Positions 18,853-28,603 of a stretch of DNA of 35,846 bases are shown piece after piece. Position 1 is the first letter of the stretch. Every line of letters starts with the position of its first letter. Where the stretch lies: contig BFEA01000130.1 in NCBI GenBank assembly GCA_003427395.1, positions 1,783,551-1,819,396 of the forward strand, in the 5' to 3' direction. The notes beneath the pieces were generated by a model that did no database searches, was not told where the DNA came from, and saw only the letters and a program-made list of their open reading frames with translations. A program made the translations under genes and the position numbers. Source of the DNA: Chara braunii (lineage: Eukaryota > Streptophyta > Charophyceae > Charales > Characeae).

Positions 18853-20437
18853 CTATGCTTGTAGACAATCTGCTATCTTCAAACCTCCTTCTGCTGATGT
18901 TGCAACCCAGTCGGTGCTTCTGGCCCATGTCTCAGTAAACCAGTAACGTTTCTTTCTGGCCTGTCCTCGGGCCATCTGCCAATCCACACGGATTGCCTGC
19001 CTTATCAAGGATTTAACCAAGGCCACCTGGCTTGAGAGGGAGGCCGCCTCCTGTTTGAATGTTGCTTGGTTACGACATTTCCATATGGCTTCCATTATNG
19101 CCCCTCTACAGGATAATGCCACATAGGCCCACCCTTTTTGAAAGTCCGTACCAGCATTGCTCTTCCCATATAAATGCCACTCCTGTGTCCATTGAAAACT
19201 TCCGTCTGTGGCAGTCTTCCACCGTTCCCTCCACCATTCCCAAAGGTGAATAGAATAGGGGCAGAACAGCCATATGTGGGAGGCCGTTTCCCAGCCCCAG
19301 TTACACCGCATACACCGCTCGGTGATTTCCATACCTCTTGATACCAGCCAAGTTGCTGAAGGCGTGACCAATAGAAGTTGAAGCCACATCAGGCTCGCCT
19401 GTTTCTGCGAGCTCATCCATCTAAGAGCCTTCCACAGACCAAACAGATCCATGTCCCCGAGCATAAAGCCCAGCTCTTTGGACAACCGCTCCGCAGCCGT
19501 CTTAACTGGCTGTTTCTCTACTTTTGCCCTTAGTGCCTGGACTAACTACCGGTGTTTGCTTACCGAGCTGAAGACCATCCTGCCAGCCATACATTAGGGG
19601 TTCTATCTGAACAGTAGAGGCGTCTTCTACTATAAGCTGGGCGGATTCCTGTTCCGCAGAAACCTGCAGGAGGACTCTACACTCTACTAAGTCCACTGTT
19701 AAGGGCACCGACTTCTCCTCTGCTTTAGTCAAAGGCCCCACTGGGTCGCCCACCTTCCGCCTCCAGGTTTGCACCTTAAAGCCTACCGGCAGATCTGGAC
19801 CCAGCACCTGCAGTACTACCTGACTATCAAGAGGGTCGAGCAACCGCGTCCCTGCCCTGTGTTCCTCCGACTTAGGCAACAAGGCTATCCAGTAAGCTGG
19901 AATAGCCTTTAAAACCATTCTGTACTTATTTTCAATATTGCGCAGTCTATTCAACTTTCTTTTAAGTTTGTCAAGCGGAATCCAGGCCTCGTGAGTGTCA
20001 TCCCAGAGGTCTTTGATCTGTACAACCCCTTTTTCCACCCAGGCTTTACCGAAAGAACATGTGCTACCATCAACTTTCAAAACGACATTGTCCAGAGTAA
20101 TAAAAGGATTTTCGAATAGGATCTGGTTTAGTACTTCGATCCGTGTTTCCGGCGGACGAAGGACTTCTGGAAATAACATGTGCCACACATACAGAATATT
20201 CCGCCAAAAGTTCGATTTTGGTTTCTTTGCCGAGAATGAGGGAATGAAAAAACAGAGCCAGACGTCTGCCGGACGTGATAGACCCCACTCTTTGATGAGA
20301 GTATACTCCGCTAGTTGAACCCAAAGCTTGGATCGAATGCCAAAGGTTGCTGCGATTACCCATTTACAGAGAAGTGCAAGGTTCTGCTGCAGCGGGTCCA
20401 GAAGACCCAAGCCTCCCTGTGTCCTTGCTGTAGTCAC
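18853..20437 (-). pseudogene. LINE-A ORF2 C-terminal region
   Basis: This part follows the RT in plant LINEs and ends in a nucleic-acid-binding Cys/His motif. An open run of 311 residues (19502-20437) has GGLGLLDPLQQNLALLCKW, the post-RT connection seen in such ORF2 proteins, and FWRNILYVW. After a frameshift near 19520, the next 210 residues (18853-19485) contain CMRCNWGWETASHIWLFC, a C-x2-C-x8-H-x4-C zinc-knuckle pattern like the reverse-transcriptase zinc-binding (zf-RVT) family, then WEWWRERW. The final 60 residues are basic. One undetermined base (N) lies at 19099. The equivalent part of LINE-B is at 26496-28603. Confidence 0.85.
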
Positions 20438-22155
20438 TGTGTCCTAGGCCACTTTCCAAATGAAACCTTGTTGAGACCCAGCTGTAGATTTCCATAAGTA
20501 TCAAGCTGCATCCTTCTTGATCCTAGAGTAGGCCCCTTCACCCAGTAGATGAACCGTAAGTGGGAACCATAATAATGAAAAGGCAGCCGAGGACAGTACC
20601 AACGCTCGGCCAAACAAAGACAGTTTAAAATTACGAGCCCAACTTGTGATCTTTGCTGCCACCTTATCGGCCAAGATAGTATCCTGGAAGTATTAGCAGG
20701 AATCCGTTTAAGTCCCCAGTCCACACTCAACTCACGGGAGTAAGGAAGGAAGTAAACAGATTTATCCCAATTGATGGAAGCTTCTGACAGTTCGCAGTAT
20801 GTGTCTACTACCTTCCTAAGCTCATGGAGGGCATGGGGGTTGTTATCACATGCCACCGTAAGATCATCAGCAATCGCCCCACCCTTCCAATTCTGGAGTC
20901 AATTTTAAGCCAAGAATGTTAGTATTTTTTCTAATATTGTCTAAGAGAGATTCTAATTGAAGAACAAAAAGCAGCGGGGCAAAAGGGCAGCCTTGTCTTA
21001 GTGAACGTGTAAGCTTGAAATCTTCGGATAGTCTGCCATTCACCATTACTACCGAGGATGCCTAGGTGTAACTTGCACTAACCCATGTTCTAAAGCCCGG
21101 ACCAAATCCCATCTTCTTTAGGGAGGTGTGAACGAAGTTTCACCCTACTTTGTCATAGGCCTTCTCCATATCCAGGAGAAGGATTATGACATCCCTTTTT
21201 TATTTTCCAATGATATCAAGTGTCTGAATGGTTGCAGCAATATTATCAAATATTGATTTCCCTTTCATAAAGGCAGCCTGTTCCCAGCCTATGAGGGAAG
21301 GGAGGAGCTTAGCCAACCGCAGCGCTAGAGTTTTAGCAAAAAGTTTATACGTAACATTAAGAACAGAAATCGGTCTCCAGTTGCGGACGTCTCTCTTCTC
21401 CCCTTTTTTGTATAAGAGCGAGATCAGTCATCGGGTGAAACCCTCTGGAAGGCGACCTGTCGTAAGAGCCTGGTTATATATATCACATAAGAATGGGGCA
21501 AAGGCCCCCCAGGAAGCCAAAAAGAGTTCAATAGGGAGCCCATCCAGCCCAGGGCATTTACCTTTAGCCATTGCCCGGGCTGCTCTAATAATTTTTGACT
21601 CCTCCATAGGTCAGCCGACTGCGAAATAAAATTACTGGTAAGGTTCCAAAAAGGCGAATGCTCAAATAAATCCCCAGATGGTCCGCCAGTTGAGCGCCGA
21701 GTAGATACAATATCTCTAAAATAAACTAGCGCATAATCACACATTTGAGTCGTGTCCACTGCTACCGGGAGACAGTTATCGAAGGGGTGGGCCAGCTCCC
21801 TGATTAGAGATTTAGATTTATGAAGCAATAGGGAGCGAAAAGTTAGCTTCGTCATTCTGTCATACCCGACAATACCCCTAAGATTGAGGAACTCAATCCA
21901 CTCCGATTGTTTCTTTATTTTTAGGGCCTCCAACCGGGCTAAGGCGTCTTTCCTAATTGTTGTCCAGTGCCAGTCTGAAAACGGATCCTTGCCCATTTCA
22001 GATTCTGCTTGAGCAATCAACTTGACCACAGATCTTTCTGCCCAGTTCCTTTTTGTGACCTTCATCCTTGAAAAGGTGATCAGCGCCTGTCTGAGAATAG
22101 CGATGCCCGTATCTGCCCACTGAAAAGGGTCATCAAACAGGTCCTTCGCACCTTG
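20438..22155 (-). pseudogene. LINE-A ORF2 reverse transcriptase
   Basis: This domain copies the element RNA at the nicked target. The N-terminal RT segment is open at 21424-22065 (MGKDPFSDWHW, YDRMTKLTFRSLLL) with a frameshift near 21600, after which PGLDGLPIELFLASWG is readable in another frame. Further on: LLYKKGEKRDVRNWRPIS, GWEQAAFMKGKSIFDNI, motif A LLLDMEKAYD at about 21153-21185, motif B RSLRQGCPFAPLLF at about 20950-20995 and motif C AIADDL at 20860-20877. Stops interrupt this frame just before LLYKKG, after the GKS-containing segment, after AYDKVG and in the following segment; another frameshift precedes motif C. Catalytic aspartates in motifs A and C survive. Confidence 0.9.
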
Positions 22156-22999
22156 TCATTTGGTCATATGAGTGGTAATCCACTCAATGATGCCCGGGTC
22201 CTTTAACAGATTTATATTTAAACGAAACGGCGGGCGGTATCGTTCCACCGTGTCCCTAAGCAAAATATCCAAAAGCACCGGGTGGTGATCAGACATCGAG
22301 GCCGGTTTTACCTCACACCATGTGTTGCGGTCCCACGGACATCCTCGGACCAAGAAGAAGTCCAACCTTCTCCTTGGGGCTGGGGAGGTACGCGGGGGGG
22401 GGGGGGGCAAACCAGGTAAAGCCGTTTTCTTAGGGGTGAAAGGTCCTGTAAGGATCAACAAGTAACTGTGTTTCACAGAAAGAGGACAGTAAAATAGAAT
22501 CTGATCGAAGAGGGGCAGAGCCTAAAGTATCGAGGCCTAGATTGATCACTGCGTTCCAGTCTCCACAGACGATCAGGTTCTCAGTATCAGGTAGGAAACG
22601 AGGAGGATTTACAAAAAAAAAATTGCGACTGTTGTAATCTACAGGCGCATAGACTATCATAATAGTCAATTTTTCCGTCTCTATCGAGAATTTGAACCAA
22701 GCCCACCGTCCTTAATTATCGTGATACTGATCTATTGTGTTAATATCCAGATCCTTGTTAACCAAAATGGCCACCCCCCTTTTGGAACCCACTACCGGGG
22801 ACCAAATCTGGGGTCCGTCCCACCACCTCTGGATAGCAGAGATTTTATGCAGGTCTAGTTTAGTTTCTTGTATACAAGCTATCTGCACATTTTGTGAATG
22901 TAGCCACTCCTTAAATCTGTTTTTTTTTAATTTTTTGTTTGAATCCCCAAATCCACGTACATTCCACGTCAGGAATCTGATTCTACTTGGTAGAACCAT
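22156..22999 (-). pseudogene. LINE-A ORF2 APE-type endonuclease
   Basis: The endonuclease nicks target DNA to start insertion. The ATG at 22997-22999 lies inside the end of ORF1 (17-nt overlap). Motifs in order: TWNVRGFGD, ACIQETKL with the metal-binding Glu, IVYAPVD, IVCGDWNAVI with the catalytic Asp/Asn pair, RRRLDFFLV and SDHHPVLL with the catalytic Asp-His. Breaks: TAA at 22712-22714, TAA at 22430-22432 just before the readable GFTWFAPPPP, a 1-nt frame change at the C14 homopolymer (G14 on plus, 22394-22407), and TGA at 22156-22158. Confidence 0.92.
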
Positions 23000-23895
23000 T
23001 TCCTGAGCCTCTGCCGCGTGGAAGTTGGATGCGGGCTACAGGTCTGTCTTTGGCTGTCTTCCCCCTTCCTCTCGGTTGGGAGGGCTGAGAGGATTCTCCT
23101 CCCACAACCGGAGGGAGAGGGGGAGGAGAGAGTGATAGGGTGGCTAATTCTGTCGTAAACTGATCGGAGGTGAAGGCATCAACTGCCTCCGTGTGGTGGA
23201 GCCATTTTGCTACATCCGCTGCCGACAGACCCGCCGACAAAGATATGTCCCACAACGTGTCCGAGGTCGTGTCCAGCAGTCGAGAAAGCGGTAGCCAATA
23301 GATCTGTTGAGCACGCAGTTTCTCCAATTCTAAAGCATTGGCTTGGAGTGCCATACAGGCTATGTGCAGGACAGTCTTGGAGCCCTGACCGTTAATAACA
23401 ATACTGCGACCTCTTTTCACAGTTTGTAGAAATGTGCATGAGCCAGAATCCTGCAATATATGTTTCTTGATGGTTGTTTGCCATACTAGGTCCGATGGGG
23501 GGCCCGTAGTGGGCACAGCCGGCAGTGAAAGCACCTCATCCTTGTCCATATTCGTCAATATCATTGGGCCGTGGGGGGATGGGGTGATTACCAAGGGGGT
23601 CAAAAATTCATTCACGTTCCCTATCGCCCTGTCTTTAGCAGATTCGGTCTGCATCGGAAGAGACATGTCCAGTTGTTTCACTGAACGGGGTTTTTCCTGC
23701 TTTGATTTGTCCGTGCCACGAGGAGGGTAGGGGGTGGACTTCGAAGAACCATCCCTAATCCTCACCCCTGCGGCTTTTTTCTTTACCGCGCATTGTTTCT
23801 TCGCAGGAGATGCCTCGATCGGGGGGGAGATAGATCTTTCTTTCAAAGCAAGTTCCTCCACCGTCCTCGGGGTCCCGTTGTGACCAGCAACTGAA
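22983..23895 (-). pseudogene. LINE-A ORF1, 5'-truncated
   Basis: About 304 codons are open without a stop from the 5' base of the insertion to TAG at 22983-22985. The first in-frame ATG is only about 76 codons in, so the true N-terminus is probably lost. The product starts with a Lys/Pro-rich segment (SPAKKQCAVKKKAAGV), has a central ordered-looking region of about 150 residues (around LPAVPTTGPPSDLVW, VKRGRSIVINGQGSK, LSAGLSAADVAKWLHH) and ends Arg/Gly-rich (QPRGRGKTAKDRP, PRGRGSGNGSTK). No CCHC knuckle is present in the retained part. The central region resembles, weakly, the C-terminal part of LINE-B ORF1, which also lies directly before ORF2. ORF1 proteins of LINEs bind element RNA; that role is inferred from position. 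Confidence 0.75.
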
Positions 23896-23911
23896 ATTCT
23901 TGATATATTTC
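23896..23911. repeat. Target-site duplication of LINE-A, 5' side
   Basis: ATTCTTGATATATTTC, identical to 18407-18422. It fixes the 5' end of LINE-A at 23895. Confidence 0.95.
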
Positions 23912-24075
23912 AGCCATCAGCTCTAATACACTACTCTTCGGCAACGTATACGAGCAAAGTAAGGAAACAACTGAAAACATTTTATCTCGGTGTTGTGCTC
24001 CAAACTGTCGTAGCACTAGGAATGCGAACTAGTACAGGGAGACGCCTCAACCCGTGGAAACTATGAAACTGACTT

Positions 24076-24668
24076 ACAAAAGTTGATGAATCTCGTCGAA
24101 AACAGTGACTAGATGCAAGTAAATGAATACTTCATGCTACCAGCAGTTGAAAGAAACAAGGAATCTACAACGCTAGCTGGGACCAAGTACCGAACATGAT
24201 AATACGAATTACCCCACCAAAAGTTGATGACCAAAAGTTGATGAATCTTGCCCAAAATTGTGACCAAATGCAAGCAGTTGAATATTTTCATACGGACCAA
24301 CAATTGAGCGGAATAAGGAATCTACTATGCGAGAAGGGACCAGGTACAAAATATGTTAATACGAGTTATATCATGAAAAGTTGATAAATATACCCGAAAT
24401 CGTGACTAGATGCATGTAAGTGATTACTCGATGCTTGTAAACGAGTATTTCACGGGCACCAACAATTGAAAAAAAAAAAAAAAAAAAGAATCTACTATGC
24501 TAGAAGGGACCAGGTACAGAACATCATAATATGAATTATCCGACCCATACTACGCTAGAAGGGATCAGGTACAGAACCTCAAAAAAAAAAAAAAAAAAAC
24601 TAAATAAATCTACTATGCTAGAAGGGACCAGGTACAGAACATCATAATACGAATTATCCCACCCGAAA
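24076..24668. repeat. Degenerate tandem array, about 150-bp period
   Basis: Units start ACAAAAGTTGATGAAT at 24076, again at about 24230 and 24376. Each contains a 50-bp module of the type GAATCTAC-ATGC-AGAAGGGACC followed by AGGTACAGAACAT and AATACGAATTA. The module occurs at about 24161, 24316, 24489 and 24606, with a partial copy at 24548. Two A-runs (about 24469-24487 and 24580-24598) sit just before the last modules. No coding capacity. Confidence 0.85.
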
Positions 24669-24680
24669 CCTACCTGAACA

Positions 24681-24812
24681 TTTTTTTTTTTTTTTTTTTT
24701 CAATCAAATCGCACCATTGTCATTTCTTAACAAACAAGATATCTGAGGCCGGGGTCCTCACAATTCAACCCGGAGTTATCTCGGCAGCATCAGCCGGTTT
24801 GGCTTTTTACAG
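24681..24812 (-). mobile_element. LINE 3' terminus with A20 tail
   Basis: On minus, a 68-bp block (24745-24812) closely matches the LINE-A 3' UTR block 18461-18525 (shared CTCACAATTC and CCCGGAGTTATC on plus) and is followed 44 nt later by A20 (24681-24700). No AATAAA is seen in the right place. It could be the 3' end of LINE-B, 1.7 kb beyond its ORF2 stop, or a separate strongly 5'-truncated relative of LINE-A. Confidence 0.75.
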
Positions 24813-25358
24813 GACCCAAGGGTCCCGGATTCCACATGTAATCACATTTACTGAACTGAGAAGTAGGAGTTTGATTCCATTCTTGGCCAACGGACATTCT
24901 GCTCGTATCTGCGCCACAATCACCCTACTCCCCTCTCCTCCATTCTCTCCTACCCTATCAACATATCCTCTCATTCCTACTATACCCCACCCAGACTCCC
25001 CTTACCCAGTTCTCGTAGAACCCCTAACCCAGTAACCCAGTCTCCGGACCTCCTCTACGAACCCATTGAACCTCCTACCCCCTCTCGGATAACTCTCAAC
25101 AGGGCGGAACCCCGATCCTCAGTACCGCCCCCCGAGTCTAAAATGACTCAGCTTCTACTCTGTCTCCTCTGTAGCCCCTATCCTCGGTGGCTGCGGTCCT
25201 CCTGTGAACCTATACACAGGACCGATGAGCTAGGTCCTGACCAGAGTTCGCAACCGGGATTTTTAGGAATAACTGTAACTAAACTAACCACACACTTTTC
25301 GAAAACCAACCAACCGTAACCACCGTATACCAGGCCTACCGCACCTTTACCTACCTCC
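24813..25358. other. Non-coding, pyrimidine-rich stretch
   Basis: The plus strand is C/T-rich at 24910-25180. No gene is recognised. It might be 3' UTR of LINE-B if that element extends to 24681. Confidence 0.35.
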
Positions 25359-25550
25359 AACTGATCCAAAAAAATAATCGGGTAACTGTACCCGCCCATA
25401 CCTGAACCTCTGCAGACTGTAACTGCTCGTACCCGCCCTTTTTTTTTTTTTTTTAACCACCCATGGCTAACTGATCCGAAAAAAAAAACGGGTAACTATA
25501 CCCGCCCATACCTGAACCTCTGCAGACTGTAACTGCCCGTACCCGCCCTT
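25359..25550. repeat. 82-bp direct repeat, two copies
   Basis: 25359-25440 and 25469-25550 match at most positions, starting AACTGATCC and ending GTACCCGCCCTT, with a T run between. Both contain CCCATACCTGAACCTCTGCA. The copies are 110 bp apart. Confidence 0.9.
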
Positions 25551-26495
25551 GTTTTTTTCCACGTGTCCTGAATCCTGAATGCAAAGATCTCAACCGCCAA
25601 GTCTCCACGTGTCACACCTGCAAAGCCGACGAAGGGGAGCTGTGGAGGATGGGGACGACAACGGGCGGCCACGAGGACGAGGACGACAACTGGCGACAAT
25701 AGTGGGTGGCGGCGTCGATGTTCGGGTAGCAGTGCGGCCGTCAAACGGTTGGGCGCCAGTGGACTAATCGGGGTAGTCCGAGACAATGGCAGGCTAGGAA
25801 TTGGGAATGAATGTGGATGTAGAACATGGGTACATTAGCACATGAAACCCTTTTTGTTTTTTGCCAAGGGGTGGCCGACTCGAAAACCCAAAATCGAAGT
25901 CGGCCAACGGCTCGAAACATTTTACACTCCGGCTGCCGGTGGGAATCCCAAGGAGGCAGCGAAAACCAAAAAAAAAAGGGCCTATGACTTCACATGGTGG
26001 GAAAGGGCGGGGGGGGAAGGGCTGGGAGGGGGGCAGGTGGGAATAGACGGTGTAGTGATCCACGGTTACCCGAGTGGATCCTCTACCCGCCCGTACCCGC
26101 CCCCGATTTTTTTTTTTGCTGCCCGTACCTGTCCGTACCGGTTCGCGGGCCTATGTTTGGCTGGCCCTACCTACCCGTCCAATCCATAAATGCTAATTGT
26201 GCCTACCCGTCAACTGCAATAAAAAAAAAAATGCCCGCCCATAACCAACGCCCCCTTCGGAAAGGGGCACCCACACCTACCCGTGACCTGGCGGTTACCG
26301 TTGGGTGCGGTCAGGTACCGGTAACGGTTACCCGTTTGCGCTCTCTGGTCCTGACTAACTTGTTCCCACTAACCTACACCCCCCAATTTACCCTGTATCT
26401 TCCAATCCCCCCTATATCCCACCTCCCAACTGGGACTCCTTCTCGCGTTCTCATCCTCGCGTTCTCCCTAGCATTGCCTTATCTGATCCAAGGTG
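25551..26495. other. GC-rich non-coding stretch with TACCCGCCC motifs
   Basis: No gene is recognised. TACCCGCCC and close variants recur at about 25390-26240, together with short A and T runs near 25969, 26107 and 26219. It lies beyond the LINE-B ORF2 stop. Confidence 0.4.
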
Positions 26496-28603
26496 TCACC
26501 TTTCCCTGCCTCCTCCCTCCGGTGTTGTCAACCATGGAGAAAGGACCATCTTTCCTGCCAGCGTTACTGCCGCCAGTCGATTTGCCCTGGCCCATGTGAA
26601 GAGGAACCATCTTCTTCCATTTGGCCGGAGGCCTTTTCCGGCTCTTCTCACCCAGTCTGCCACCACCATTGTGCTTATCAGGTCCTTGATTCTTCCTTGG
26701 ATTGCTTCGTCTGACGACCACTCCCCTTTGAACAGGATTTTGTTCTTGTCTTCCCATATGGCCCAAAATATGGCTGACCTTATGACTTGTGCCATATAGC
26801 CCCATCTGATATGGCTGAAGAACAGTGGCGGGAGGTGTCCTGTGACCACCCTCCTTTGGTCCCAAGCTAAGGCAGACCCCAACCTTTGCCAGTGTGTTTC
26901 CCACCATCTCCAGATTCGTTTGGAGGCTGGGCAGTCCCAGAGGAGATGATAAGTGGATTCTTCCTGACGGTTGCCACAGCGGCAACACAGACGGTGGATG
27001 TCCATGCCCTTGTCAGCCAGCCACTTGGCTGATGGTAATGCTGAATGAGACAGTAACCACAATAGCCCTGCTAACTTGATGCTGGGAAGACTTGACAGTG
27101 ACGTCCACAGAGACTTCATTTCTTGAGTTGTGGGGGTTTGCTGTAGATTATAGGTTTTGGCTGCTCTTTCGCAGATCTGATTCATTCTATACTCTGACGG
27201 TTTCAGCAGCTTTCTCCCCAGTCTTGTGTCGTAGTTAACTAGGCACTTTCTTTCCTGGCCTCCATCATGCCACAAATAGGCTTCCGGATCTATACGCAGG
27301 TCTAGGATTGAAGCACCATTTTGGATGAGTGTATACTCTACTCCCCGTCTGTGGCCCGGGGCCAGGCACACTCTGACCGCTGTGAGGCCAAAATCTGCAT
27401 CAATGACCTCCTCCCTATTCTTATGTAGCCTGGGTTCTCCCTTGTTTGTGGTTATGATGTCCCATCTTGTAGCCTTCCAGGTCCCTGTTGCCGTATCTGT
27501 GTCCGACTCCCCTTGTTCTTTTCCTCCAACTCCTCCAATCTGAGGACTTGAGTCACAGTGCCTTCATGGTGCTCTTCTTTATACCATCCCCCGACTTTCT
27601 TTGCGTCCTGTTTGACCAACTCATCCTTCCATTCCCCCGGAATGGCCTCTATCAGTTCTCCGAATCGGATACCCACATTCTGTAGTCTCCCCAGCACCCT
27701 CCGCAGTTCACCCTCGTCTTTCCATTCATTCCTCCCCTCTTCCCATATATCTCTTACCCTTGATATCCCTTTCTCAATCCACTTCCTACCAAAAGATCCC
27801 GTCCCTAAAACCTCAAAACTTCTTCCAAATGAGTCCCTGATGCATGGGTTTTCGAACAGCCTTTGCATGAGGATTTCCTCTTTCAGTTTCGGGTTGGTTG
27901 GAAGCTGAGGTTTCAGTCTGTTCCATGCTGCGCACCAAGCCGAACCGAAGGCTGATTTGGGTCGGCGCTTAAGATAAGCGTCCATTTGAAGACATAACCA
28001 CACGTCCTCCTTTCGTTGTTGGAGGATGTACTGCATGAGGCACAACCAATTTTTGTCCTCGCCTTGCATGCTGACTTTTTGTACCCATTTACCCATCAAA
28101 GCCACATTCTGTCGTTCTGGGTCGATACTTCCCAGACCCCCATTCTCCTTGGGTTGTGTGACCTTGTCCCATGCAACTTTTGAAATGAAACCCCCTGCCT
28201 CTGTCTCTCCTGGCTTCCACAAGTAGCGTGCTGCCAACCGTCTAATCTGTTTAAGGGTTGTCCGTGAAATAAGAATGGCAGCAGCAATGTGCCAGATGAG
28301 TAAAAAGATCGAAGTCAAGATTACCGTTGCTCGTCCCATAAGAGAGATGCCCATCGCTGTACTGCATCTCTTCGTCCTTGCTTCCACTTTACTAGCCAGA
28401 ATCCTGTCTTGGGTTGGTCGACTGTCGGACAGTGAGACTTGCAGCCCCAAGTACCTTTCCGAGTTGTTGGAGTTGACCCTCTTCACAGTCCAACCTTCCT
28501 CGACTTCGTATTCTTCGGGAAGAAAATACACTGACCTTTCCCAATTCACTTTAGCCTCTGACAGATCCGCATATTGGTCTAGTAGTTCCTTAGCTGCTCC
28601 CAT
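26496..28603 (-). pseudogene. LINE-B ORF2 C-terminal region
   Basis: An open run of 383 codons (27452-28603) carries the end of the RT and thumb (GAAKELLDQYADLSEAKVNW, RYLGLQVSLSD, MGISLMGRATVILTS) and the connection ENGGLGSIDPERQNVALMGKW. A frameshift between 27371 and 27452 separates it from the last 291 codons, which contain CCRCGNRQEESTYHLLWDC, the zf-RVT-like knuckle, followed by RIWRWWETHW, FWAIWEDKNKILF and a Lys/Arg-rich end. Motif order and spacing match LINE-A 18853-20437. Confidence 0.88.

Larger units (their letters stand above)
18423..23895 (-). mobile_element. LINE-A: non-LTR retrotransposon with exact ends
   Basis: The 5.47-kb insertion is bounded by a perfect 16-bp target-site duplication. 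On minus it reads ORF1 (partial), ORF2 with APE-type endonuclease, reverse transcriptase and C-terminal Cys/His knuckle, then a 3' UTR, AATAAA and an A9 tail. This is the layout of plant L1-clade LINEs. ORF1 is open to the very 5' base of the insertion without an ATG nearby, so the copy is probably 5'-truncated. Multiple stops and frameshifts in ORF2 make it inactive. Confidence 0.93.

Noticed and set aside
23941-23960. Shared AACGTATACGAGCA near 2349 and 23943
   Set aside because: A single 14-base match with no similarity around it; chance in 36 kb of repeat-rich DNA cannot be excluded.
24076-24668. CRISPR-like array
   Set aside because: The repeats are long, degenerate and contiguous with no regular unique spacers, and the DNA is eukaryotic.
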